DNA from: DASUPK01 sp963695805 | GTDB taxonomy: Bacteria > Actinomycetota > Thermoleophilia > Solirubrobacterales > 70-9 | DNA length: 64,000 bases | Reading direction: 5' to 3' | Assembly (NCBI GenBank): GCA_963695805.1 | Contig: CAVOHV010000005.1 | Location: forward strand, 1-64,000 | Shown here: in pieces, positions 24,340-35,380 of the stretch | How positions within the stretch are numbered: position 1 is the stretch's first letter | Layout: each line of letters opens with the position of its first letter | Translations under genes and position numbers: made by a program | Notes under the pieces: model-generated | The model's input: the letters and a program-made list of their open reading frames with translations, nothing else | Database searches by the model: none | Told to the model about the DNA's origin: nothing

Positions 24340-24545
24340 CGAGGGTGCGAGCGGCCCTGCTGGGGGTGTGGGACTTCGTCGTCGGGGACGACTGGCTCAC
24401 CGCAGCAGGCGTCGTCCTCGCGCTCGGCCTGACCGCGCTCATCAGCGAGCGGGAGTCGGCATGGTTCGTGATGCCGATCGCCGTCGGGCTCCTGCTGGCC
24501 CTCTCGATCTGGCGCGAGGCGCGAAAGGACGATCAGGGCCGCTGA
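24336..24545 (+). CDS. Small two-helix membrane protein in the gcv group
   Basis: 69 residues from GTG 24336, overlapping the previous stop (GTGA). Two hydrophobic segments, WLTAAGVVLALGLTALI and WFVMPIAVGLLLALSIW, flank a short charged turn, and the end is basic. No family recognised. Overlap coupling suggests it works with the preceding polytopic protein, perhaps as a subunit. Confidence 0.65.
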   Translation: MTRVRAALLGVWDFVVGDDWLTAAGVVLALGLTALISERESAWFVMPIAVGLLLALSIWREARKDDQGR

Positions 24546-24546
24546 C

Positions 24547-24552
24547 TACGAT
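24547..24552 (+). promoter_or_regulatory. -10 element TACGAT for leaderless gcvPA
   Basis: Ends 9 nt before the gcvPA ATG; no Shine-Dalgarno. Confidence 0.5.
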
Positions 24553-24561
24553 GGTTGACCC

Positions 24562-25943
<1,382 letters not shown>

Positions 25944-25947
<4 letters not shown>

Positions 25948-27482
25948 GCGACCTTCCACGTACCCCGCGCTCCGTCGACGGCGGCTCATCGATGCAGCGC
26001 GATCCGGCTCGGACGATCTACGAGCGCTCCGTGGAGGGACGCCGAGCGGCCACGATGCCAGACACCGGTGTGCCCGAGACGCCGCTCGAAGAGCTGATCC
26101 CGAAGAACCTGCTGCGCGAGCGCCCAGCAGAGCTTCCCGAGGTCTCCGAGCCCGAGATCCTCCGCCACTACAACCGGATCTCCCGCCGGAACTTCGATCT
26201 CGATACCGGCTTCTACCCGCTCGGTTCCTGCACGATGAAGCACAACCCGCGGCTCAATGAGCGGGTGGCGGCTCTGCCGGGCCACGCTCGTCTCCACCCG
26301 GCGCAGCAGCCGAAACGCGCGCAGGGTGCCCTCGAGCTGATGTGGCTGCTGCAGCGGTCCCTGGCCGAGATCTGCGGCCTCCCGCACGTCAGCCTCCAGC
26401 CCTCGGCGGGTTCGCACGGCGAGCTCGCGGGGCTGCTGCTCACCCGCGCCTACCACGACGATCGCGGCGAGGAGCGAACCAAGGTGCTCACCCCGGACAC
26501 GGCGCATGGCACCAACCCCGCCACCGTGACGATGGCCGGCTACGAGGTGGTGAAGCTGGCCTCGAACGAGCGCGGCGGCATCGACCTCGACGACCTGCGC
26601 TCCAAGGCGGACGACGACACGGCCTGCCTGATGCTCACGAACCCCAACACGCTCGGGCTATTCGACGAGAACATCGCCGAGATCGCAGAGATCGTCCACT
26701 CCGCAGGAGGGACGCTCTACTACGACGGCGCCAACCTGAACGCGATCATGGGCCACACGCGGCCGGGCGACATGGGCTTCGACATCGTCCACGTCAACCT
26801 CCACAAGTCCTTCTCGCAGCCGCACGGCGGCGGTGGCCCCGGTGCCGGGCCGATCGCCTGCTCGGAGCGGATCGAGCCGTATTTGCCGAAGCCCCAGGTG
26901 GTCCGGCGAGAGGCCCAGAACGGGGGAGAGCCGAGCTTCGACCTCGACCACGACCGGCCGAAGTCGATCGGGCGGCTGCGCGGCTTCCAGGGGAACTTCG
27001 GCGTCTTCGTGCGCTCCTACGCCTACATCCTCAGCCTCGGCGGCGACGGTCTCCAGGAGGCTTCGGAGACCGCCGTGCTCAACGCCAACTATCTGCTCGC
27101 CCGCATGAGCCAGGGCGCGGCCGGCAGGTACACGCCGGTCGCCTTCGACCGGCGCTGCATGCATGAGTTCGTCCTCTCGGGCGCGCCGGCGAAGCGGGAG
27201 CTCGGGGTCAAGACCACCGACATCGCCAAGCGGTTGCTCGACTACGGCATGCACCCGCCGACGGTCTACTTCCCGCTGCTGGTCGACGAGGCGCTGATGG
27301 TCGAGCCCACTGAGACGGAGACCCGGGAGACGCTCGACGCGTTCGCCGAGGCGATCGACGCGATTCTTGAGGAGGCGGCGGAGGATCCGGGGATCGCGCA
27401 GGGCGCGCCCTACACGACCCCGGTCCGCCGGCTCGACGAGGTGGCGGCCAACCGGAATCCCGTCGTCCGCCAGCCTCTGTAG
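25944..27482 (+). CDS. gcvPB: Glycine dehydrogenase (decarboxylating) subunit 2
   Basis: 512 residues, the PLP-bearing half of split P-protein. FYPLGSCTMKHNPRLNE, DTAHGTNPATVTMAGY, the PLP lysine in NLHKSFSQPHGGGGPG near residue 288, and RSYAYILSLGGDGL are all conserved. It acts with GcvPA, GcvH and GcvT in one-carbon metabolism. End of the group; the convergent ligD-polymerase gene starts its stop 80 bp further on. Confidence 0.95.
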
Positions 27483-27548
27483 AGCCTCGAGCTAGCCCCG
27501 GACCACCATCACCCCGGGAACCTTGAGCGCCGTGATTCGGCGTGGTTG

Positions 27549-27562
27549 ACATCCGCGGATGT
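27549..27562. repeat. 14-bp palindrome between convergent genes
   Basis: ACATCCGCGGATGT, immediately beyond the stop of the ligD-polymerase gene (minus) in the convergent gap with gcvPB. A smaller CGCCG/CGGCG hairpin lies at 27528-27542. A termination role is possible but no T-run is present. Confidence 0.4.
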
Positions 27563-28510
27563 TCAGGCGTCTTCGAGGCGCTCGAGCGCGGGGAGCTTCT
27601 GCTTCAGCTTGAGGACCGGCTCGAAGAGGTCGCCCTCCTTCTCGATCCGCTTGATCGCATCGGGGATCTCGAAGCGGATCTTCTCGGTGTCGCCGCCCTT
27701 GGCGGTGCGCTCCACCTCGCGCCAGTGGAGAGGGATCGAGGCGGTGGGGTGCTCCCGCGCACGCAGCGAATAGACCGCGATCGTCGTCTTCTTCTGGTGG
27801 TTCTGGCTCCAGTCGACGAAGATCTTCCCGCGGCGGTCCACCTTGGCCATCTTCGAGACGACGTCCTTCGGGGTCTCCTTTTCGAGCAGCTGTGCGACGG
27901 CCTTGGCGAAGGGACCGGTCTGCTCGTAGGTGACCTTGGTGTTGAGAGGGAAGTAGACCTGCATGCCCTTCCCGCCGGATACCTTCGGCAACCCCTCGAG
28001 CCCGAACGCCCCGAAGAGCTTTCGGACCCGCAGCGCAACCTGGCAACACTCGACCAGTCCCGCCGGCGCTCCGGGATCGAGGTCGAAGACGAGGACGGTT
28101 GGCTGCTCCATCCGCGTCGCCTTCGACAGCGAGGGATGGAGCTCGAGGGCGGCGAGCTGTGCCATCCAGGCCAGCGTCGCCCGGTTCTCGCACAGGCAGA
28201 AGTCGATCTCGCCCGCGCGCCTGTCGACGTAGATCGGCGTCGTCTTCACCCATTCGGGGCGGTGCTTGGGGCAGTTCTTCTCGAAGAAGGAGGTCTGGGG
28301 GTTCCCGACGCCCTCGGGGAAACGCCGGAGGGTGAGCGGGCGCCCCTTCAGATGCGGGAGCATCACGTCCGCGACGCGGGCGTAGTAGTCGATCACCTGC
28401 GCCTTGGTGGTCTTCGTCTTCGGGTAGAGGACCTTGTCGAGGTTGGTCAGCTTCAGCCGGCGGTTGCCGACCGTGACCTCCTGGTCCCGCTTCTTTGCCT
28501 TAGCGGGCAA
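27563..28510 (-). CDS. ligD: LigD-type polymerase/primase for end joining
   Basis: 315 residues, TTG start 15 nt after the ku stop. LTNLDKVLYPKTKTTKAQVIDYY, the catalytic metal-binding FDLDPG segment, SGGKGMQVYFPL and VFVDWSQN-like IFVDWSQNHQKKTT identify the archaeo-eukaryotic primase-type polymerase domain of LigD. It fills and extends broken ends with a preference for ribonucleotides. Here it is a stand-alone protein; the ligase domain is a separate gene (29582) and the phosphoesterase domain of three-domain LigD is not in the window. Confidence 0.92.
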   Translation of the reverse strand: MPAKAKKRDQEVTVGNRRLKLTNLDKVLYPKTKTTKAQVIDYYARVADVMLPHLKGRPLTLRRFPEGVGNPQTSFFEKNCPKHRPEWVKTTPIYVDRRAGEIDFCLCENRATLAWMAQLAALELHPSLSKATRMEQPTVLVFDLDPGAPAGLVECCQVALRVRKLFGAFGLEGLPKVSGGKGMQVYFPLNTKVTYEQTGPFAKAVAQLLEKETPKDVVSKMAKVDRRGKIFVDWSQNHQKKTTIAVYSLRAREHPTASIPLHWREVERTAKGGDTEKIRFEIPDAIKRIEKEGDLFEPVLKLKQKLPALERLEDA

Positions 28511-28525
28511 CCTCGGCCGCTGGAT

Positions 28526-29455
28526 CTAAGCCTTGGCCTTCTTGCGAGAGGTGCTGCTCTTGCGGCGCCCGTTGCTGGATGAGCTTTTCGATTTGGTTGA
28601 GCTCTTCGACCGGGGCGATGACTTGGCCTTGGCCTTCGACGCCTTGCCGTCCGTGTCCGCTTCCTCTCCCTTGACGGCGGCGAGGCTCTCCTCGAGGGCG
28701 GCCATCAGGTCCGGGGCCTTGGTGGGCTTCGGCTCCTCAGTCGGGGCGGAGACGACCTCCTTGCCCTCGGCCTTGCGCTCGAGCAGGTCGAGCAGCTCCT
28801 CGCGGTACTCGTCGCGGTACTTATCGGGGTCGAAGTCGCTGGTCAGGGACTCGATCAGCTGCGTGGCCATTTCGAGCTCGCGCTTCTCGGGCTTCTTCGG
28901 CTTGGCCTCCTCGAAGACCTCGCCGTCGAGGTCCTGGGGGGATGAGACTTCGTCGTGGAAGCGCATCGTCGTCAGGGTGAGGACATCGCCCATCGGGCGG
29001 ATCGCCGCCAGGTGCTCCTTGTTGCGGAGGACGAAGCGGGCGACCGCGACCTTCCGTGCATCTTTCATCGCCTGGACGAGGAGGGCGTAGGCGCGCTCGG
29101 CACCCTTGTCCGGACCGAGGTAGTAGGGCTGCTCGAAGTAGATGGGATCGATCTCGTCGAGGTCGACGAAGTCCTGGATCTCGATCGCGCGGCTCCGCTG
29201 CGGCTCGAGCTCCGAGAGCTCATCGCGACTGAGGACCACGTACTGATCCGGTGCGTACTCGTAGCCCTTCACGATCTTCTCGTAGGGGACCTCCTTGCCG
29301 TCTGACTCCGCGACGCGCTTGTGCTTCACCCGCGAGCCATCGCCCTCGCGGAGTTCGCGGAAGCGCACCGTCTGCTTCGAGACGGCGCTGTACAGCCTCA
29401 CCGGCACGTTCAGCAGCCCGAAACTGATCGAACCGCTCCATATCGCCCTAGCCAC
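28526..29455 (-). CDS. ku: End-joining DNA-binding protein Ku
   Basis: 309 residues. RAIWSGSISFGLLNVPVRLYSA, KGYEYAPDQYVVLSRDEL, FEQPYYLGPDKGAERAYALL and KREVSSPQDLD-like segments are the bacterial Ku core, a homodimeric ring that threads onto double-strand ends and recruits LigD. Residues about 240-309 form a Lys/Ser/Arg-rich tail that likely binds DNA, as in long actinobacterial Ku proteins. GTG start with GAGGTGA about 7 nt upstream, so unlike many neighbours it has a conventional ribosome site. Confidence 0.95.
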   Translation of the reverse strand: MARAIWSGSISFGLLNVPVRLYSAVSKQTVRFRELREGDGSRVKHKRVAESDGKEVPYEKIVKGYEYAPDQYVVLSRDELSELEPQRSRAIEIQDFVDLDEIDPIYFEQPYYLGPDKGAERAYALLVQAMKDARKVAVARFVLRNKEHLAAIRPMGDVLTLTTMRFHDEVSSPQDLDGEVFEEAKPKKPEKRELEMATQLIESLTSDFDPDKYRDEYREELLDLLERKAEGKEVVSAPTEEPKPTKAPDLMAALEESLAAVKGEEADTDGKASKAKAKSSPRSKSSTKSKSSSSNGRRKSSTSRKKAKA

Positions 29456-29486
29456 TCGTGATCACCTCGATCCTGGATCCTTCGAC

Positions 29487-29512
29487 ACCCCTCAGGTTAC
29501 CCCTGGGGGGGT
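29487..29512. repeat. Imperfect hairpin in the ku-lig gap
   Basis: ACCCC-CAGG pairs with CCTG-GGGGT around a 5-nt loop, with a small asymmetric bulge. It lies in the 126-bp gap between lig and ku, where a lig transcript end or ku promoter would be. Confidence 0.35.
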
Positions 29513-29581
29513 TCCCCGAACCGGGCGCAAGCTTGCGTCCATGCACACAGAGACCGGCGCGGAAGCCGAAATTCATCGCTC

Positions 29582-30628
29582 CTACCGCTCTCTGACGACC
29601 TCGCGAGGGTCCTTGTCCTCGACCATGCCCTTGAACGCCGGCTGGCGGAGGGTTCCCTCGTCGGTCCATTCGGTCCAGGAGACCTCGCAGACCAGCTCCG
29701 GCTCGCACCAGACGGCGTGGCGGGCCTTCGGTCCGCTCGGGGCGCCGACGTCGAACGGGGTGTCGGGGCGCTCGCGGGCACCGAGTTCGCGGGTGAGTCG
29801 ACCGATGAGCTCCTCCGTCAGGCCCGAGCCGGCGCCGCCGGCGAAGTGGAGCGCCTGGGCCTCGCCCTTGCGGAGCTCCGAGGCACGGCGGTCGTAGTAG
29901 CCGACCAGCAGCGAGCCGACGCGATTGGTCCGCCGGCCCTCCCCGGGGATGAAGCCGCCGATCACGAACTCCTGGCGGCGCCAGACGCGCTCCTTGATCC
30001 ACTCTCCACTGCGCCTGCCGGGCCGGTAGGGGCTGTCGGAGCGCTTAGCGACGATGCCCTCCAGTCCCTGCCGGCGGGCGGCCTCGAGCAGGCCGGCGCC
30101 CCCGCCCTGCCGGTAGCGGGGCGTCCGCCAGCGGGGGCCCTCGAGTTCGAGCTCCTCGAGCAGTTCGCGGCGCTGGAGGTAGGTGAGATCCCGGACGCGG
30201 CGGCCGTCGAGGTGCAGGAGGTCGAAGATCACGTAGTCGACCGGCGTCTTCGCGGCGCGCGCGCTGATCGCGGCCGGGGACGTCAGGCCCATGCGGCTCT
30301 GGATCAACTGGAAGCGCGGCTTGCCGTCGGGATCGAGCGCGACCACCTCGCCATCGAGGATCGCCGCCCGGTCGGCGAGCGCCTCCCCGAGCGGCGCGAG
30401 CTCGGGATAGCGCGCCGTGACGTCCTCGAGGCGTCGGCTGAGCATGGACCAGCGGCCGTGGTCCGCGTAGCCCAGGGCGCGGATCCCGTCCCACTTGATC
30501 TCGTAGGCCCAGTCAGCCGAGTCCGACTCGGGGATGAGCCCGGGCTTGGCCAGCATCGGCTCCAGCCGGCTCGGCATGTCCTCGCGCGGGGCCTGCTCGA
30601 GGATGGATTCCCGCTTCGTCTCGGGCAC
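29582..30628 (-). CDS. ATP-dependent DNA ligase, LigD ligase-domain type
   Basis: 348 residues. The adenylated lysine lies in YEIKWDGIRAL near residue 45; AILDGEVVALD, DYVIFDLLHLDG, EGIVAKRSDSPYRPGRRSGEWIKER and the OB-fold end SWTEWTDEGTLRQPAFKG complete the nucleotidyltransferase motifs. This is the ligase half of LigD as a separate gene, expected to seal Ku-bound ends after the polymerase (27563) acts. GTG start; CATAAT ends 8 nt upstream, suggesting a leaderless transcript. First gene of the NHEJ group, divergent from fetA. Confidence 0.92.
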   Translation of the reverse strand: MPETKRESILEQAPREDMPSRLEPMLAKPGLIPESDSADWAYEIKWDGIRALGYADHGRWSMLSRRLEDVTARYPELAPLGEALADRAAILDGEVVALDPDGKPRFQLIQSRMGLTSPAAISARAAKTPVDYVIFDLLHLDGRRVRDLTYLQRRELLEELELEGPRWRTPRYRQGGGAGLLEAARRQGLEGIVAKRSDSPYRPGRRSGEWIKERVWRRQEFVIGGFIPGEGRRTNRVGSLLVGYYDRRASELRKGEAQALHFAGGAGSGLTEELIGRLTRELGARERPDTPFDVGAPSGPKARHAVWCEPELVCEVSWTEWTDEGTLRQPAFKGMVEDKDPREVVRER

Positions 30629-30636
30629 AGCATCCG

Positions 30637-30642
30637 ATTATG
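30637..30642 (-). promoter_or_regulatory. -10 element CATAAT for leaderless lig
   Basis: On the minus strand, ends 8 nt before the GTG at 30628. Confidence 0.55.
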
Positions 30643-30664
30643 CGGGTGCTTTGCGCCGCGGTCG

Positions 30665-30670
30665 GATAAT
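30665..30670 (+). promoter_or_regulatory. -10 element GATAAT for leaderless fetA
   Basis: Ends 7 nt before GTG 30678. With the CATAAT of the opposite strand it forms a compact 49-bp divergent promoter region. Confidence 0.6.
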
Positions 30671-30677
30671 CGACCGT

Positions 30678-31417
<740 letters not shown>

Positions 31418-31418
<1 letters not shown>

Positions 31419-32206
31419 TGGTTCCCGTAGCCGCCTCCTCGATCAACGTCACCCTCGGCGAGGTGGCGGCGGCTCTCGCCCTGGTCGCCATCGCGGCGAT
31501 CGCATCGCGGGCCTGGCACGCGGGACTCGAGGAAGACATCGGCATCGCGGTGGTCCGCTCGTTCCTCCAGCTCACCGCGATCGGCTACGTGATCACCGTG
31601 ATCTTCGACGAGGACTCGGCGGTGCTGGTGATCGCCCTGATCGCCGTGATGGTCGTCTTCGGCGCCTTCACGGCCCGGAGTCGCGCGCAGCTGGTGCCGG
31701 GCGCGTTCTGGCCGCTGCTCGTCTCCCTCGGGGTGGCCGCCGCCGCGACGCTCGGCCTGGTCCTGGGCCTCGGCATCTTCCCGGCGACCCCGCGGTACGT
31801 CGTTCCCGTCGGAGGGATGGTGGTGGGCAACTCGATGACCTCCGCTGCGGTCGCCCTCAACCGGCTTGGCGAGGACGTCCACGATCAGGGTCGGCGGATC
31901 GAGGCCACCCTGGCCCTCGGCGCCACCTCCACGGAGGCGGTCGCGCCGCTCGTCCGCCGCAGCCTGCGCTCGGGAATGATCACGCTCGTCGATTCGACGA
32001 AGACCACCGGCCTGATCTTCTTCCCGGGGACGATGGTGGGGATGCTGTTGGCGGGGGCCGACCCGACCGACGCCGTCCGCCTCCAGCTGATCCTGCTCTA
32101 CGTGCTGCTCGGCGCGGTCTCGATCGCGGCTCTGATGGCGATCACGCTCGCGCGCCGCAACTTCTTCACTCCGGCGCATCAATTGCGGGAGCCGCCCCCT
32201 CCGTAA
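31418..32206 (+). CDS. fetB: ABC exporter permease, UPF0014/FetB family
   Basis: 262 residues with about seven hydrophobic segments. LEEDIGIAVVRSFLQLTAIGYVI, GGMVVGNSMTSAAVALNRL, EATLALGATSTEAVAPLVRRSLRSGMI and GLIFFPGTMVGMLLAGADP are the conserved family motifs. Pairs with the ATPase just upstream; ATG overlaps its stop by one base. Known E. coli relatives export iron; no local metal-regulation site was seen. Confidence 0.88.
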
Positions 32207-32209
32207 ACT
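32204..32209 (+). promoter_or_regulatory. -10 element TAAACT for leaderless MFS gene
   Basis: Overlaps the fetB stop and ends 9 nt before TTG 32219. Confidence 0.55.
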
Positions 32210-32218
32210 GAGCTGGTC

Positions 32219-33844
32219 TTGGCCGACGACCGTCGCCGCAAGCGCTACACGATGATCGCGACGATCCTCGGCTCGACGATCGTGTTTCTCGATGCCACGG
32301 TCGTCAACGTCGCCCTCCCTGCGATCTCGGACGACCTCAACGCCGGGCTCGCGGACCAGCAGTGGGTCGTCGAGGCCTACGCCCTGGCCACCGTTGCGCT
32401 GCTCCTGGTCGGCGGGGCACTCGGCGACCAGTTCGGGCGCCGTCGGATCTTCACGATCGGGCTGATCGGCTTCGGGATCACCTCCATCCTCTGCGCCCTC
32501 GCTCCGTCCAGCACGATGCTGATCGCCGCCCGCGGGCTGCAGGGCCTGACCGGCGCCCTGCTGGTGCCGGGCTCGCTGGCGATCATCGCGGCGACCTTCG
32601 AGGGCGCCGAGCGGGGCAAGGCTGTGGGTACCTGGACGGCCTGGACCGGGATCGCGACGGTGATCGGGCCGGCGGGGGGAGGAGCGCTCGTCGAGGCGAT
32701 CTCTTGGCGCGCGATCTTCTGGGTGAACGTCCCGCTGGTGATCTTCACGGTGCTGCTGACTCGCTCCCAGGTGCAGGAGAGCCTCGACCCGGAGGCGGAT
32801 CGCGCGATCGACTGGCTCGGGATCCTGCTGTCCGCGGCCGGCCTCGGAGGGGTCGTCTTCGGGTTCATCGAGCAGCCGACACACGGCTGGAGCGACCCGA
32901 TCGTCTCGATCCCGCTCTTCGGGGGCGCCCTGCTCTTCGCGCTCTTCCTCGTCTGGGAGTCGCGCTACCGGCACTCGATGCTCGACCTCCGCCTCTTCCG
33001 AGTTCGAAACTTCGCCGTGACGAACCTCGAGACGCTGATCGTCTACTCGGGCCTGATCGGAGCCTTCTTCTTCGTCACGCTGTTCCTGCAGCAGACCGTC
33101 GGCTACTCGCCTCTGGCCGCCGGCTTCGCGACCACCCCGATCTCCTTGATCCTCTTCGCCCTCTCGCCCGTGTTCGGCAGGATCGCGACTAGTACAGGCC
33201 CTCGGGTGCCGATGTGCGTGGGACCGATCGTGGGAGGAATCGGGCTGTTACTGATCACTCGCATCGATGCGAACGCGAACTACCTGACCGATGTGCTCCC
33301 CGGAGTGATCGTGTTCGGTCTCGGCCTCTCGGCGACGGTCGCGCCGCTGACCGCCACAGCGCTCAACTCGGTGGCGGAGAACCGCGTCGGTGTCGCGTCG
33401 GGAATCAACAACGCGGTCTCGCGGGTGGCAGGTGTGCTCGCGATTGCGATCTTCGGTGCCCTGATCGCCGGGAAGTTCGGGTCGACCGTGGACGGCAAGG
33501 TCTCGGGCTCCAACCTGTCCGCGCAGGCCGATCGCGAGATCAGCAAGGCGAAGGACAACCCTCTCCAGCGGCCAGACACCGATCGGCTGCCGCCCGCTGA
33601 GGCCGCCGAGGTCGAGAGCGCCACCGTGGCGGGGGCCGAGGACGGCTTCCACCTGGCGATGATGGCGGCGGGCACGCTGATGATCGTCGGCGGCGTGGTC
33701 GCCGGAATCGGGCTCCGGAACCCGCCACGCGAGACGGCCTACGACCCGCCGCGCGCCGCCGCAGCCGGGGAGTGCGCTCATAGCCCCGATCACCTCGAGG
33801 AGACGCCGGACCAAGAGCGCGAGCGGCTCGCGGAGCCGGCGTAG
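32219..33844 (+). CDS. DHA2-family MFS drug exporter (EmrB/QacA type)
   Basis: 541 residues, about 14 membrane helices, which separates DHA2 from the 12-helix families. Motif LDATVVNVALPAI in helix 1, GGALGDQFGRRRIF (motif A) after helix 2, and GPAGGGALVEAISWRAIFWVNVP (motif C region) are classical. A longer hydrophilic loop lies before the last helix and the C-terminal 40 residues are charged. Proton-coupled export of lipophilic drugs is the family role; the substrate is unknown. TTG start with TAAACT at 9 nt. Confidence 0.88.
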   Translation: MADDRRRKRYTMIATILGSTIVFLDATVVNVALPAISDDLNAGLADQQWVVEAYALATVALLLVGGALGDQFGRRRIFTIGLIGFGITSILCALAPSSTMLIAARGLQGLTGALLVPGSLAIIAATFEGAERGKAVGTWTAWTGIATVIGPAGGGALVEAISWRAIFWVNVPLVIFTVLLTRSQVQESLDPEADRAIDWLGILLSAAGLGGVVFGFIEQPTHGWSDPIVSIPLFGGALLFALFLVWESRYRHSMLDLRLFRVRNFAVTNLETLIVYSGLIGAFFFVTLFLQQTVGYSPLAAGFATTPISLILFALSPVFGRIATSTGPRVPMCVGPIVGGIGLLLITRIDANANYLTDVLPGVIVFGLGLSATVAPLTATALNSVAENRVGVASGINNAVSRVAGVLAIAIFGALIAGKFGSTVDGKVSGSNLSAQADREISKAKDNPLQRPDTDRLPPAEAAEVESATVAGAEDGFHLAMMAAGTLMIVGGVVAGIGLRNPPRETAYDPPRAAAAGECAHSPDHLEETPDQERERLAEPA

Positions 33845-33847
33845 GCT
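33842..33847 (+). promoter_or_regulatory. -10 element TAGGCT for leaderless PPOX gene
   Basis: Ends 7 nt before TTG 33855. Confidence 0.55.
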
Positions 33848-33854
33848 GACGGCG

Positions 33855-34283
33855 TTGTCGAACCTTCCCCCCGAGGCCCGTGTGCTGGTCGAATCGAACC
33901 GCCTGGCGCACATGGCGACCATCAATCCCGATGGGACCCCCCAGGTGACCTGCATCTGGGTGGGGCTCGACGGCGACGAGATCGTCAGCGGCCATCTGCC
34001 GCGCAATCAGAAGGTCAAGAACGTCGAGCGGGACCCGCGCGTCGTGATCTCGATCGAGGGCGCGGACGACAACGAGGTCGGGTTGCGCGAGTACCTAGTC
34101 GTGCGCGGCCACGCCCGCGTCGAGCAGGGCGGAGCCCCCGAGCTGCTCCAACAGCTCGCGTACGTCTACCTCGGTCCCGACGTCAAGTTCCCGCCGATGG
34201 ACAATCCGCCGCCCGGCTACGTGATCCGCACGACCCCCGAGCGGATCGGCGGACTTGGGCCGTGGGCCGGGCAGCCCGTCTGA
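33855..34283 (+). CDS. PPOX-class F420-dependent or flavin oxidoreductase
   Basis: 142 residues, split beta-barrel of the pyridoxamine 5'-phosphate oxidase superfamily. LVESNRLAHMATINPDGTPQVTCIWVG is the conserved N-terminal strand pair, followed by NQKVKNVERDPRVVISIEG and VVRGHARVEQGGAPELLQQL. Short actinobacterial members of this class often use F420 rather than FMN; the cofactor cannot be decided from sequence alone. TTG start selected by the TAGGCT hexamer at 7 nt. Confidence 0.85.
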   Translation: MSNLPPEARVLVESNRLAHMATINPDGTPQVTCIWVGLDGDEIVSGHLPRNQKVKNVERDPRVVISIEGADDNEVGLREYLVVRGHARVEQGGAPELLQQLAYVYLGPDVKFPPMDNPPPGYVIRTTPERIGGLGPWAGQPV

Positions 34284-34304
34284 CGGGCACCATCGTGCGC
34301 TTCC

Positions 34305-34310
34305 TATAGT
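34305..34310 (+). promoter_or_regulatory. -10 element TATAGT for leaderless trpS
   Basis: Ends 9 nt before GTG 34320. Confidence 0.6.
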
Positions 34311-34319
34311 CCGCGCCCC

Positions 34320-35306
34320 GTGCGCATCTTCAGCGGCATCCAGCCAACCGGGCGAAAGCACCTCGGGAACTACATCGGGGCGATCCGGCAGTACGTCGAG
34401 GGACAGGACAGGGGGGACCCGGCGATCTACTGCATCGTCGACCTGCACGCGATCACCGTGCCGTGGGATCCGGAGGCGCTGCGCGAGAGCGTCTACGACA
34501 CGACCGCGATCCTGATCGCGGCCGGACTCGACCCCGAGCGCTGCATCCTCTTCCGCCAGTCCGACGTCCGCGAACACACCGAGCTCACCTGGTACCTGGC
34601 CGCGCTGACGGCCCACGGGGACCTCAACCGCATGACCCAGTTCAAGGAGAAGTCGGCGAAGCAACGGGAGCTGGTCTCGGCCGGACTCTTCTTCTACCCG
34701 GTGCTGCAGGCCGCGGACGTGCTCGCCTACAAGACGGGCGAGGTCCCCGTCGGCGAGGACCAGCGCCAGCACATCGAGCTGACGCGGGAGATCGCCCGTC
34801 GCTTCAACGAGCGCTTCGGCGAGATCCTGGTGGAGCCGCGACTGCGGGTCCCGGAGGTCGGCGCGCGCATCATGGACCTCCAGGAGCCCACGAACAAGAT
34901 GTCGACCACGGGCGGCACGGAGACCGGGACGGTTCTCGTCCTGGACGACCCGAAGACGGTCACGAAGAAGGTCAAGAGCGCGGTCACGGATTCGGGCTCC
35001 GAGGTGAAGCGCGGCGATGGCAAGGAGGGCATCGCCAACCTGATCGAGATCCTCGCCGTGGCCCGGGGTACCGCGGAGGAGGAGATTGAGCGGGAGTTCG
35101 AGGGCTCCGGCTACGGCGACTTCAAGGGGGCCGTGGCAGAGGCGGTTGTCGATCTTCTGGCCCCGGTCCGAGAGCGCTACGAGGAGCTGCGCCCGGACGA
35201 GGCCGCGCTCGAGGCGACACTCACGGCCGGCGCAGAGAAGGCGCGCGCGATCGCCTCCGGGACACTCGCCGAGGTGCGATCGGCGATCGGCATCGGGCCG
35301 AGCTGA
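34320..35306 (+). CDS. trpS: Tryptophanyl-tRNA synthetase
   Basis: 328 residues, usual length for bacterial TrpRS. IFSGIQPTGRKHLGNYIGAI contains the HIGH-equivalent HLGN. YPVLQAADVLAYKTGEVPVGEDQRQHIEL forms the tryptophan pocket region. The KMSKS loop reads KMSTT near residue 194, which lacks the usual second lysine; variants are known but worth noting. Class I enzyme that charges tRNA-Trp. GTG start with TATAGT upstream. No T-box leader is present in the 36-bp gap. Confidence 0.94.
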   Translation: MRIFSGIQPTGRKHLGNYIGAIRQYVEGQDRGDPAIYCIVDLHAITVPWDPEALRESVYDTTAILIAAGLDPERCILFRQSDVREHTELTWYLAALTAHGDLNRMTQFKEKSAKQRELVSAGLFFYPVLQAADVLAYKTGEVPVGEDQRQHIELTREIARRFNERFGEILVEPRLRVPEVGARIMDLQEPTNKMSTTGGTETGTVLVLDDPKTVTKKVKSAVTDSGSEVKRGDGKEGIANLIEILAVARGTAEEEIEREFEGSGYGDFKGAVAEAVVDLLAPVRERYEELRPDEAALEATLTAGAEKARAIASGTLAEVRSAIGIGPS

Positions 35307-35365
35307 TCCGCCAAAACCGGAAGAAGAAGCGCAAGTAGCCCGCTCCCGCTAGCCGACCTGCCCTC

Positions 35366-35371
35366 TAAGGT
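35366..35371 (+). promoter_or_regulatory. -10 element TAAGGT for leaderless scpA
   Basis: Ends 9 nt before ATG 35381. Confidence 0.55.
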
Positions 35372-35380
35372 GAGGCGCCG

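Noticed and set aside
35307..35340. Basic peptide tail (Arg-Lys-Lys-Lys-Arg-Lys) after trpS
   Set aside because: It is in a different frame from trpS, has no start or ribosome site and is too short to support.
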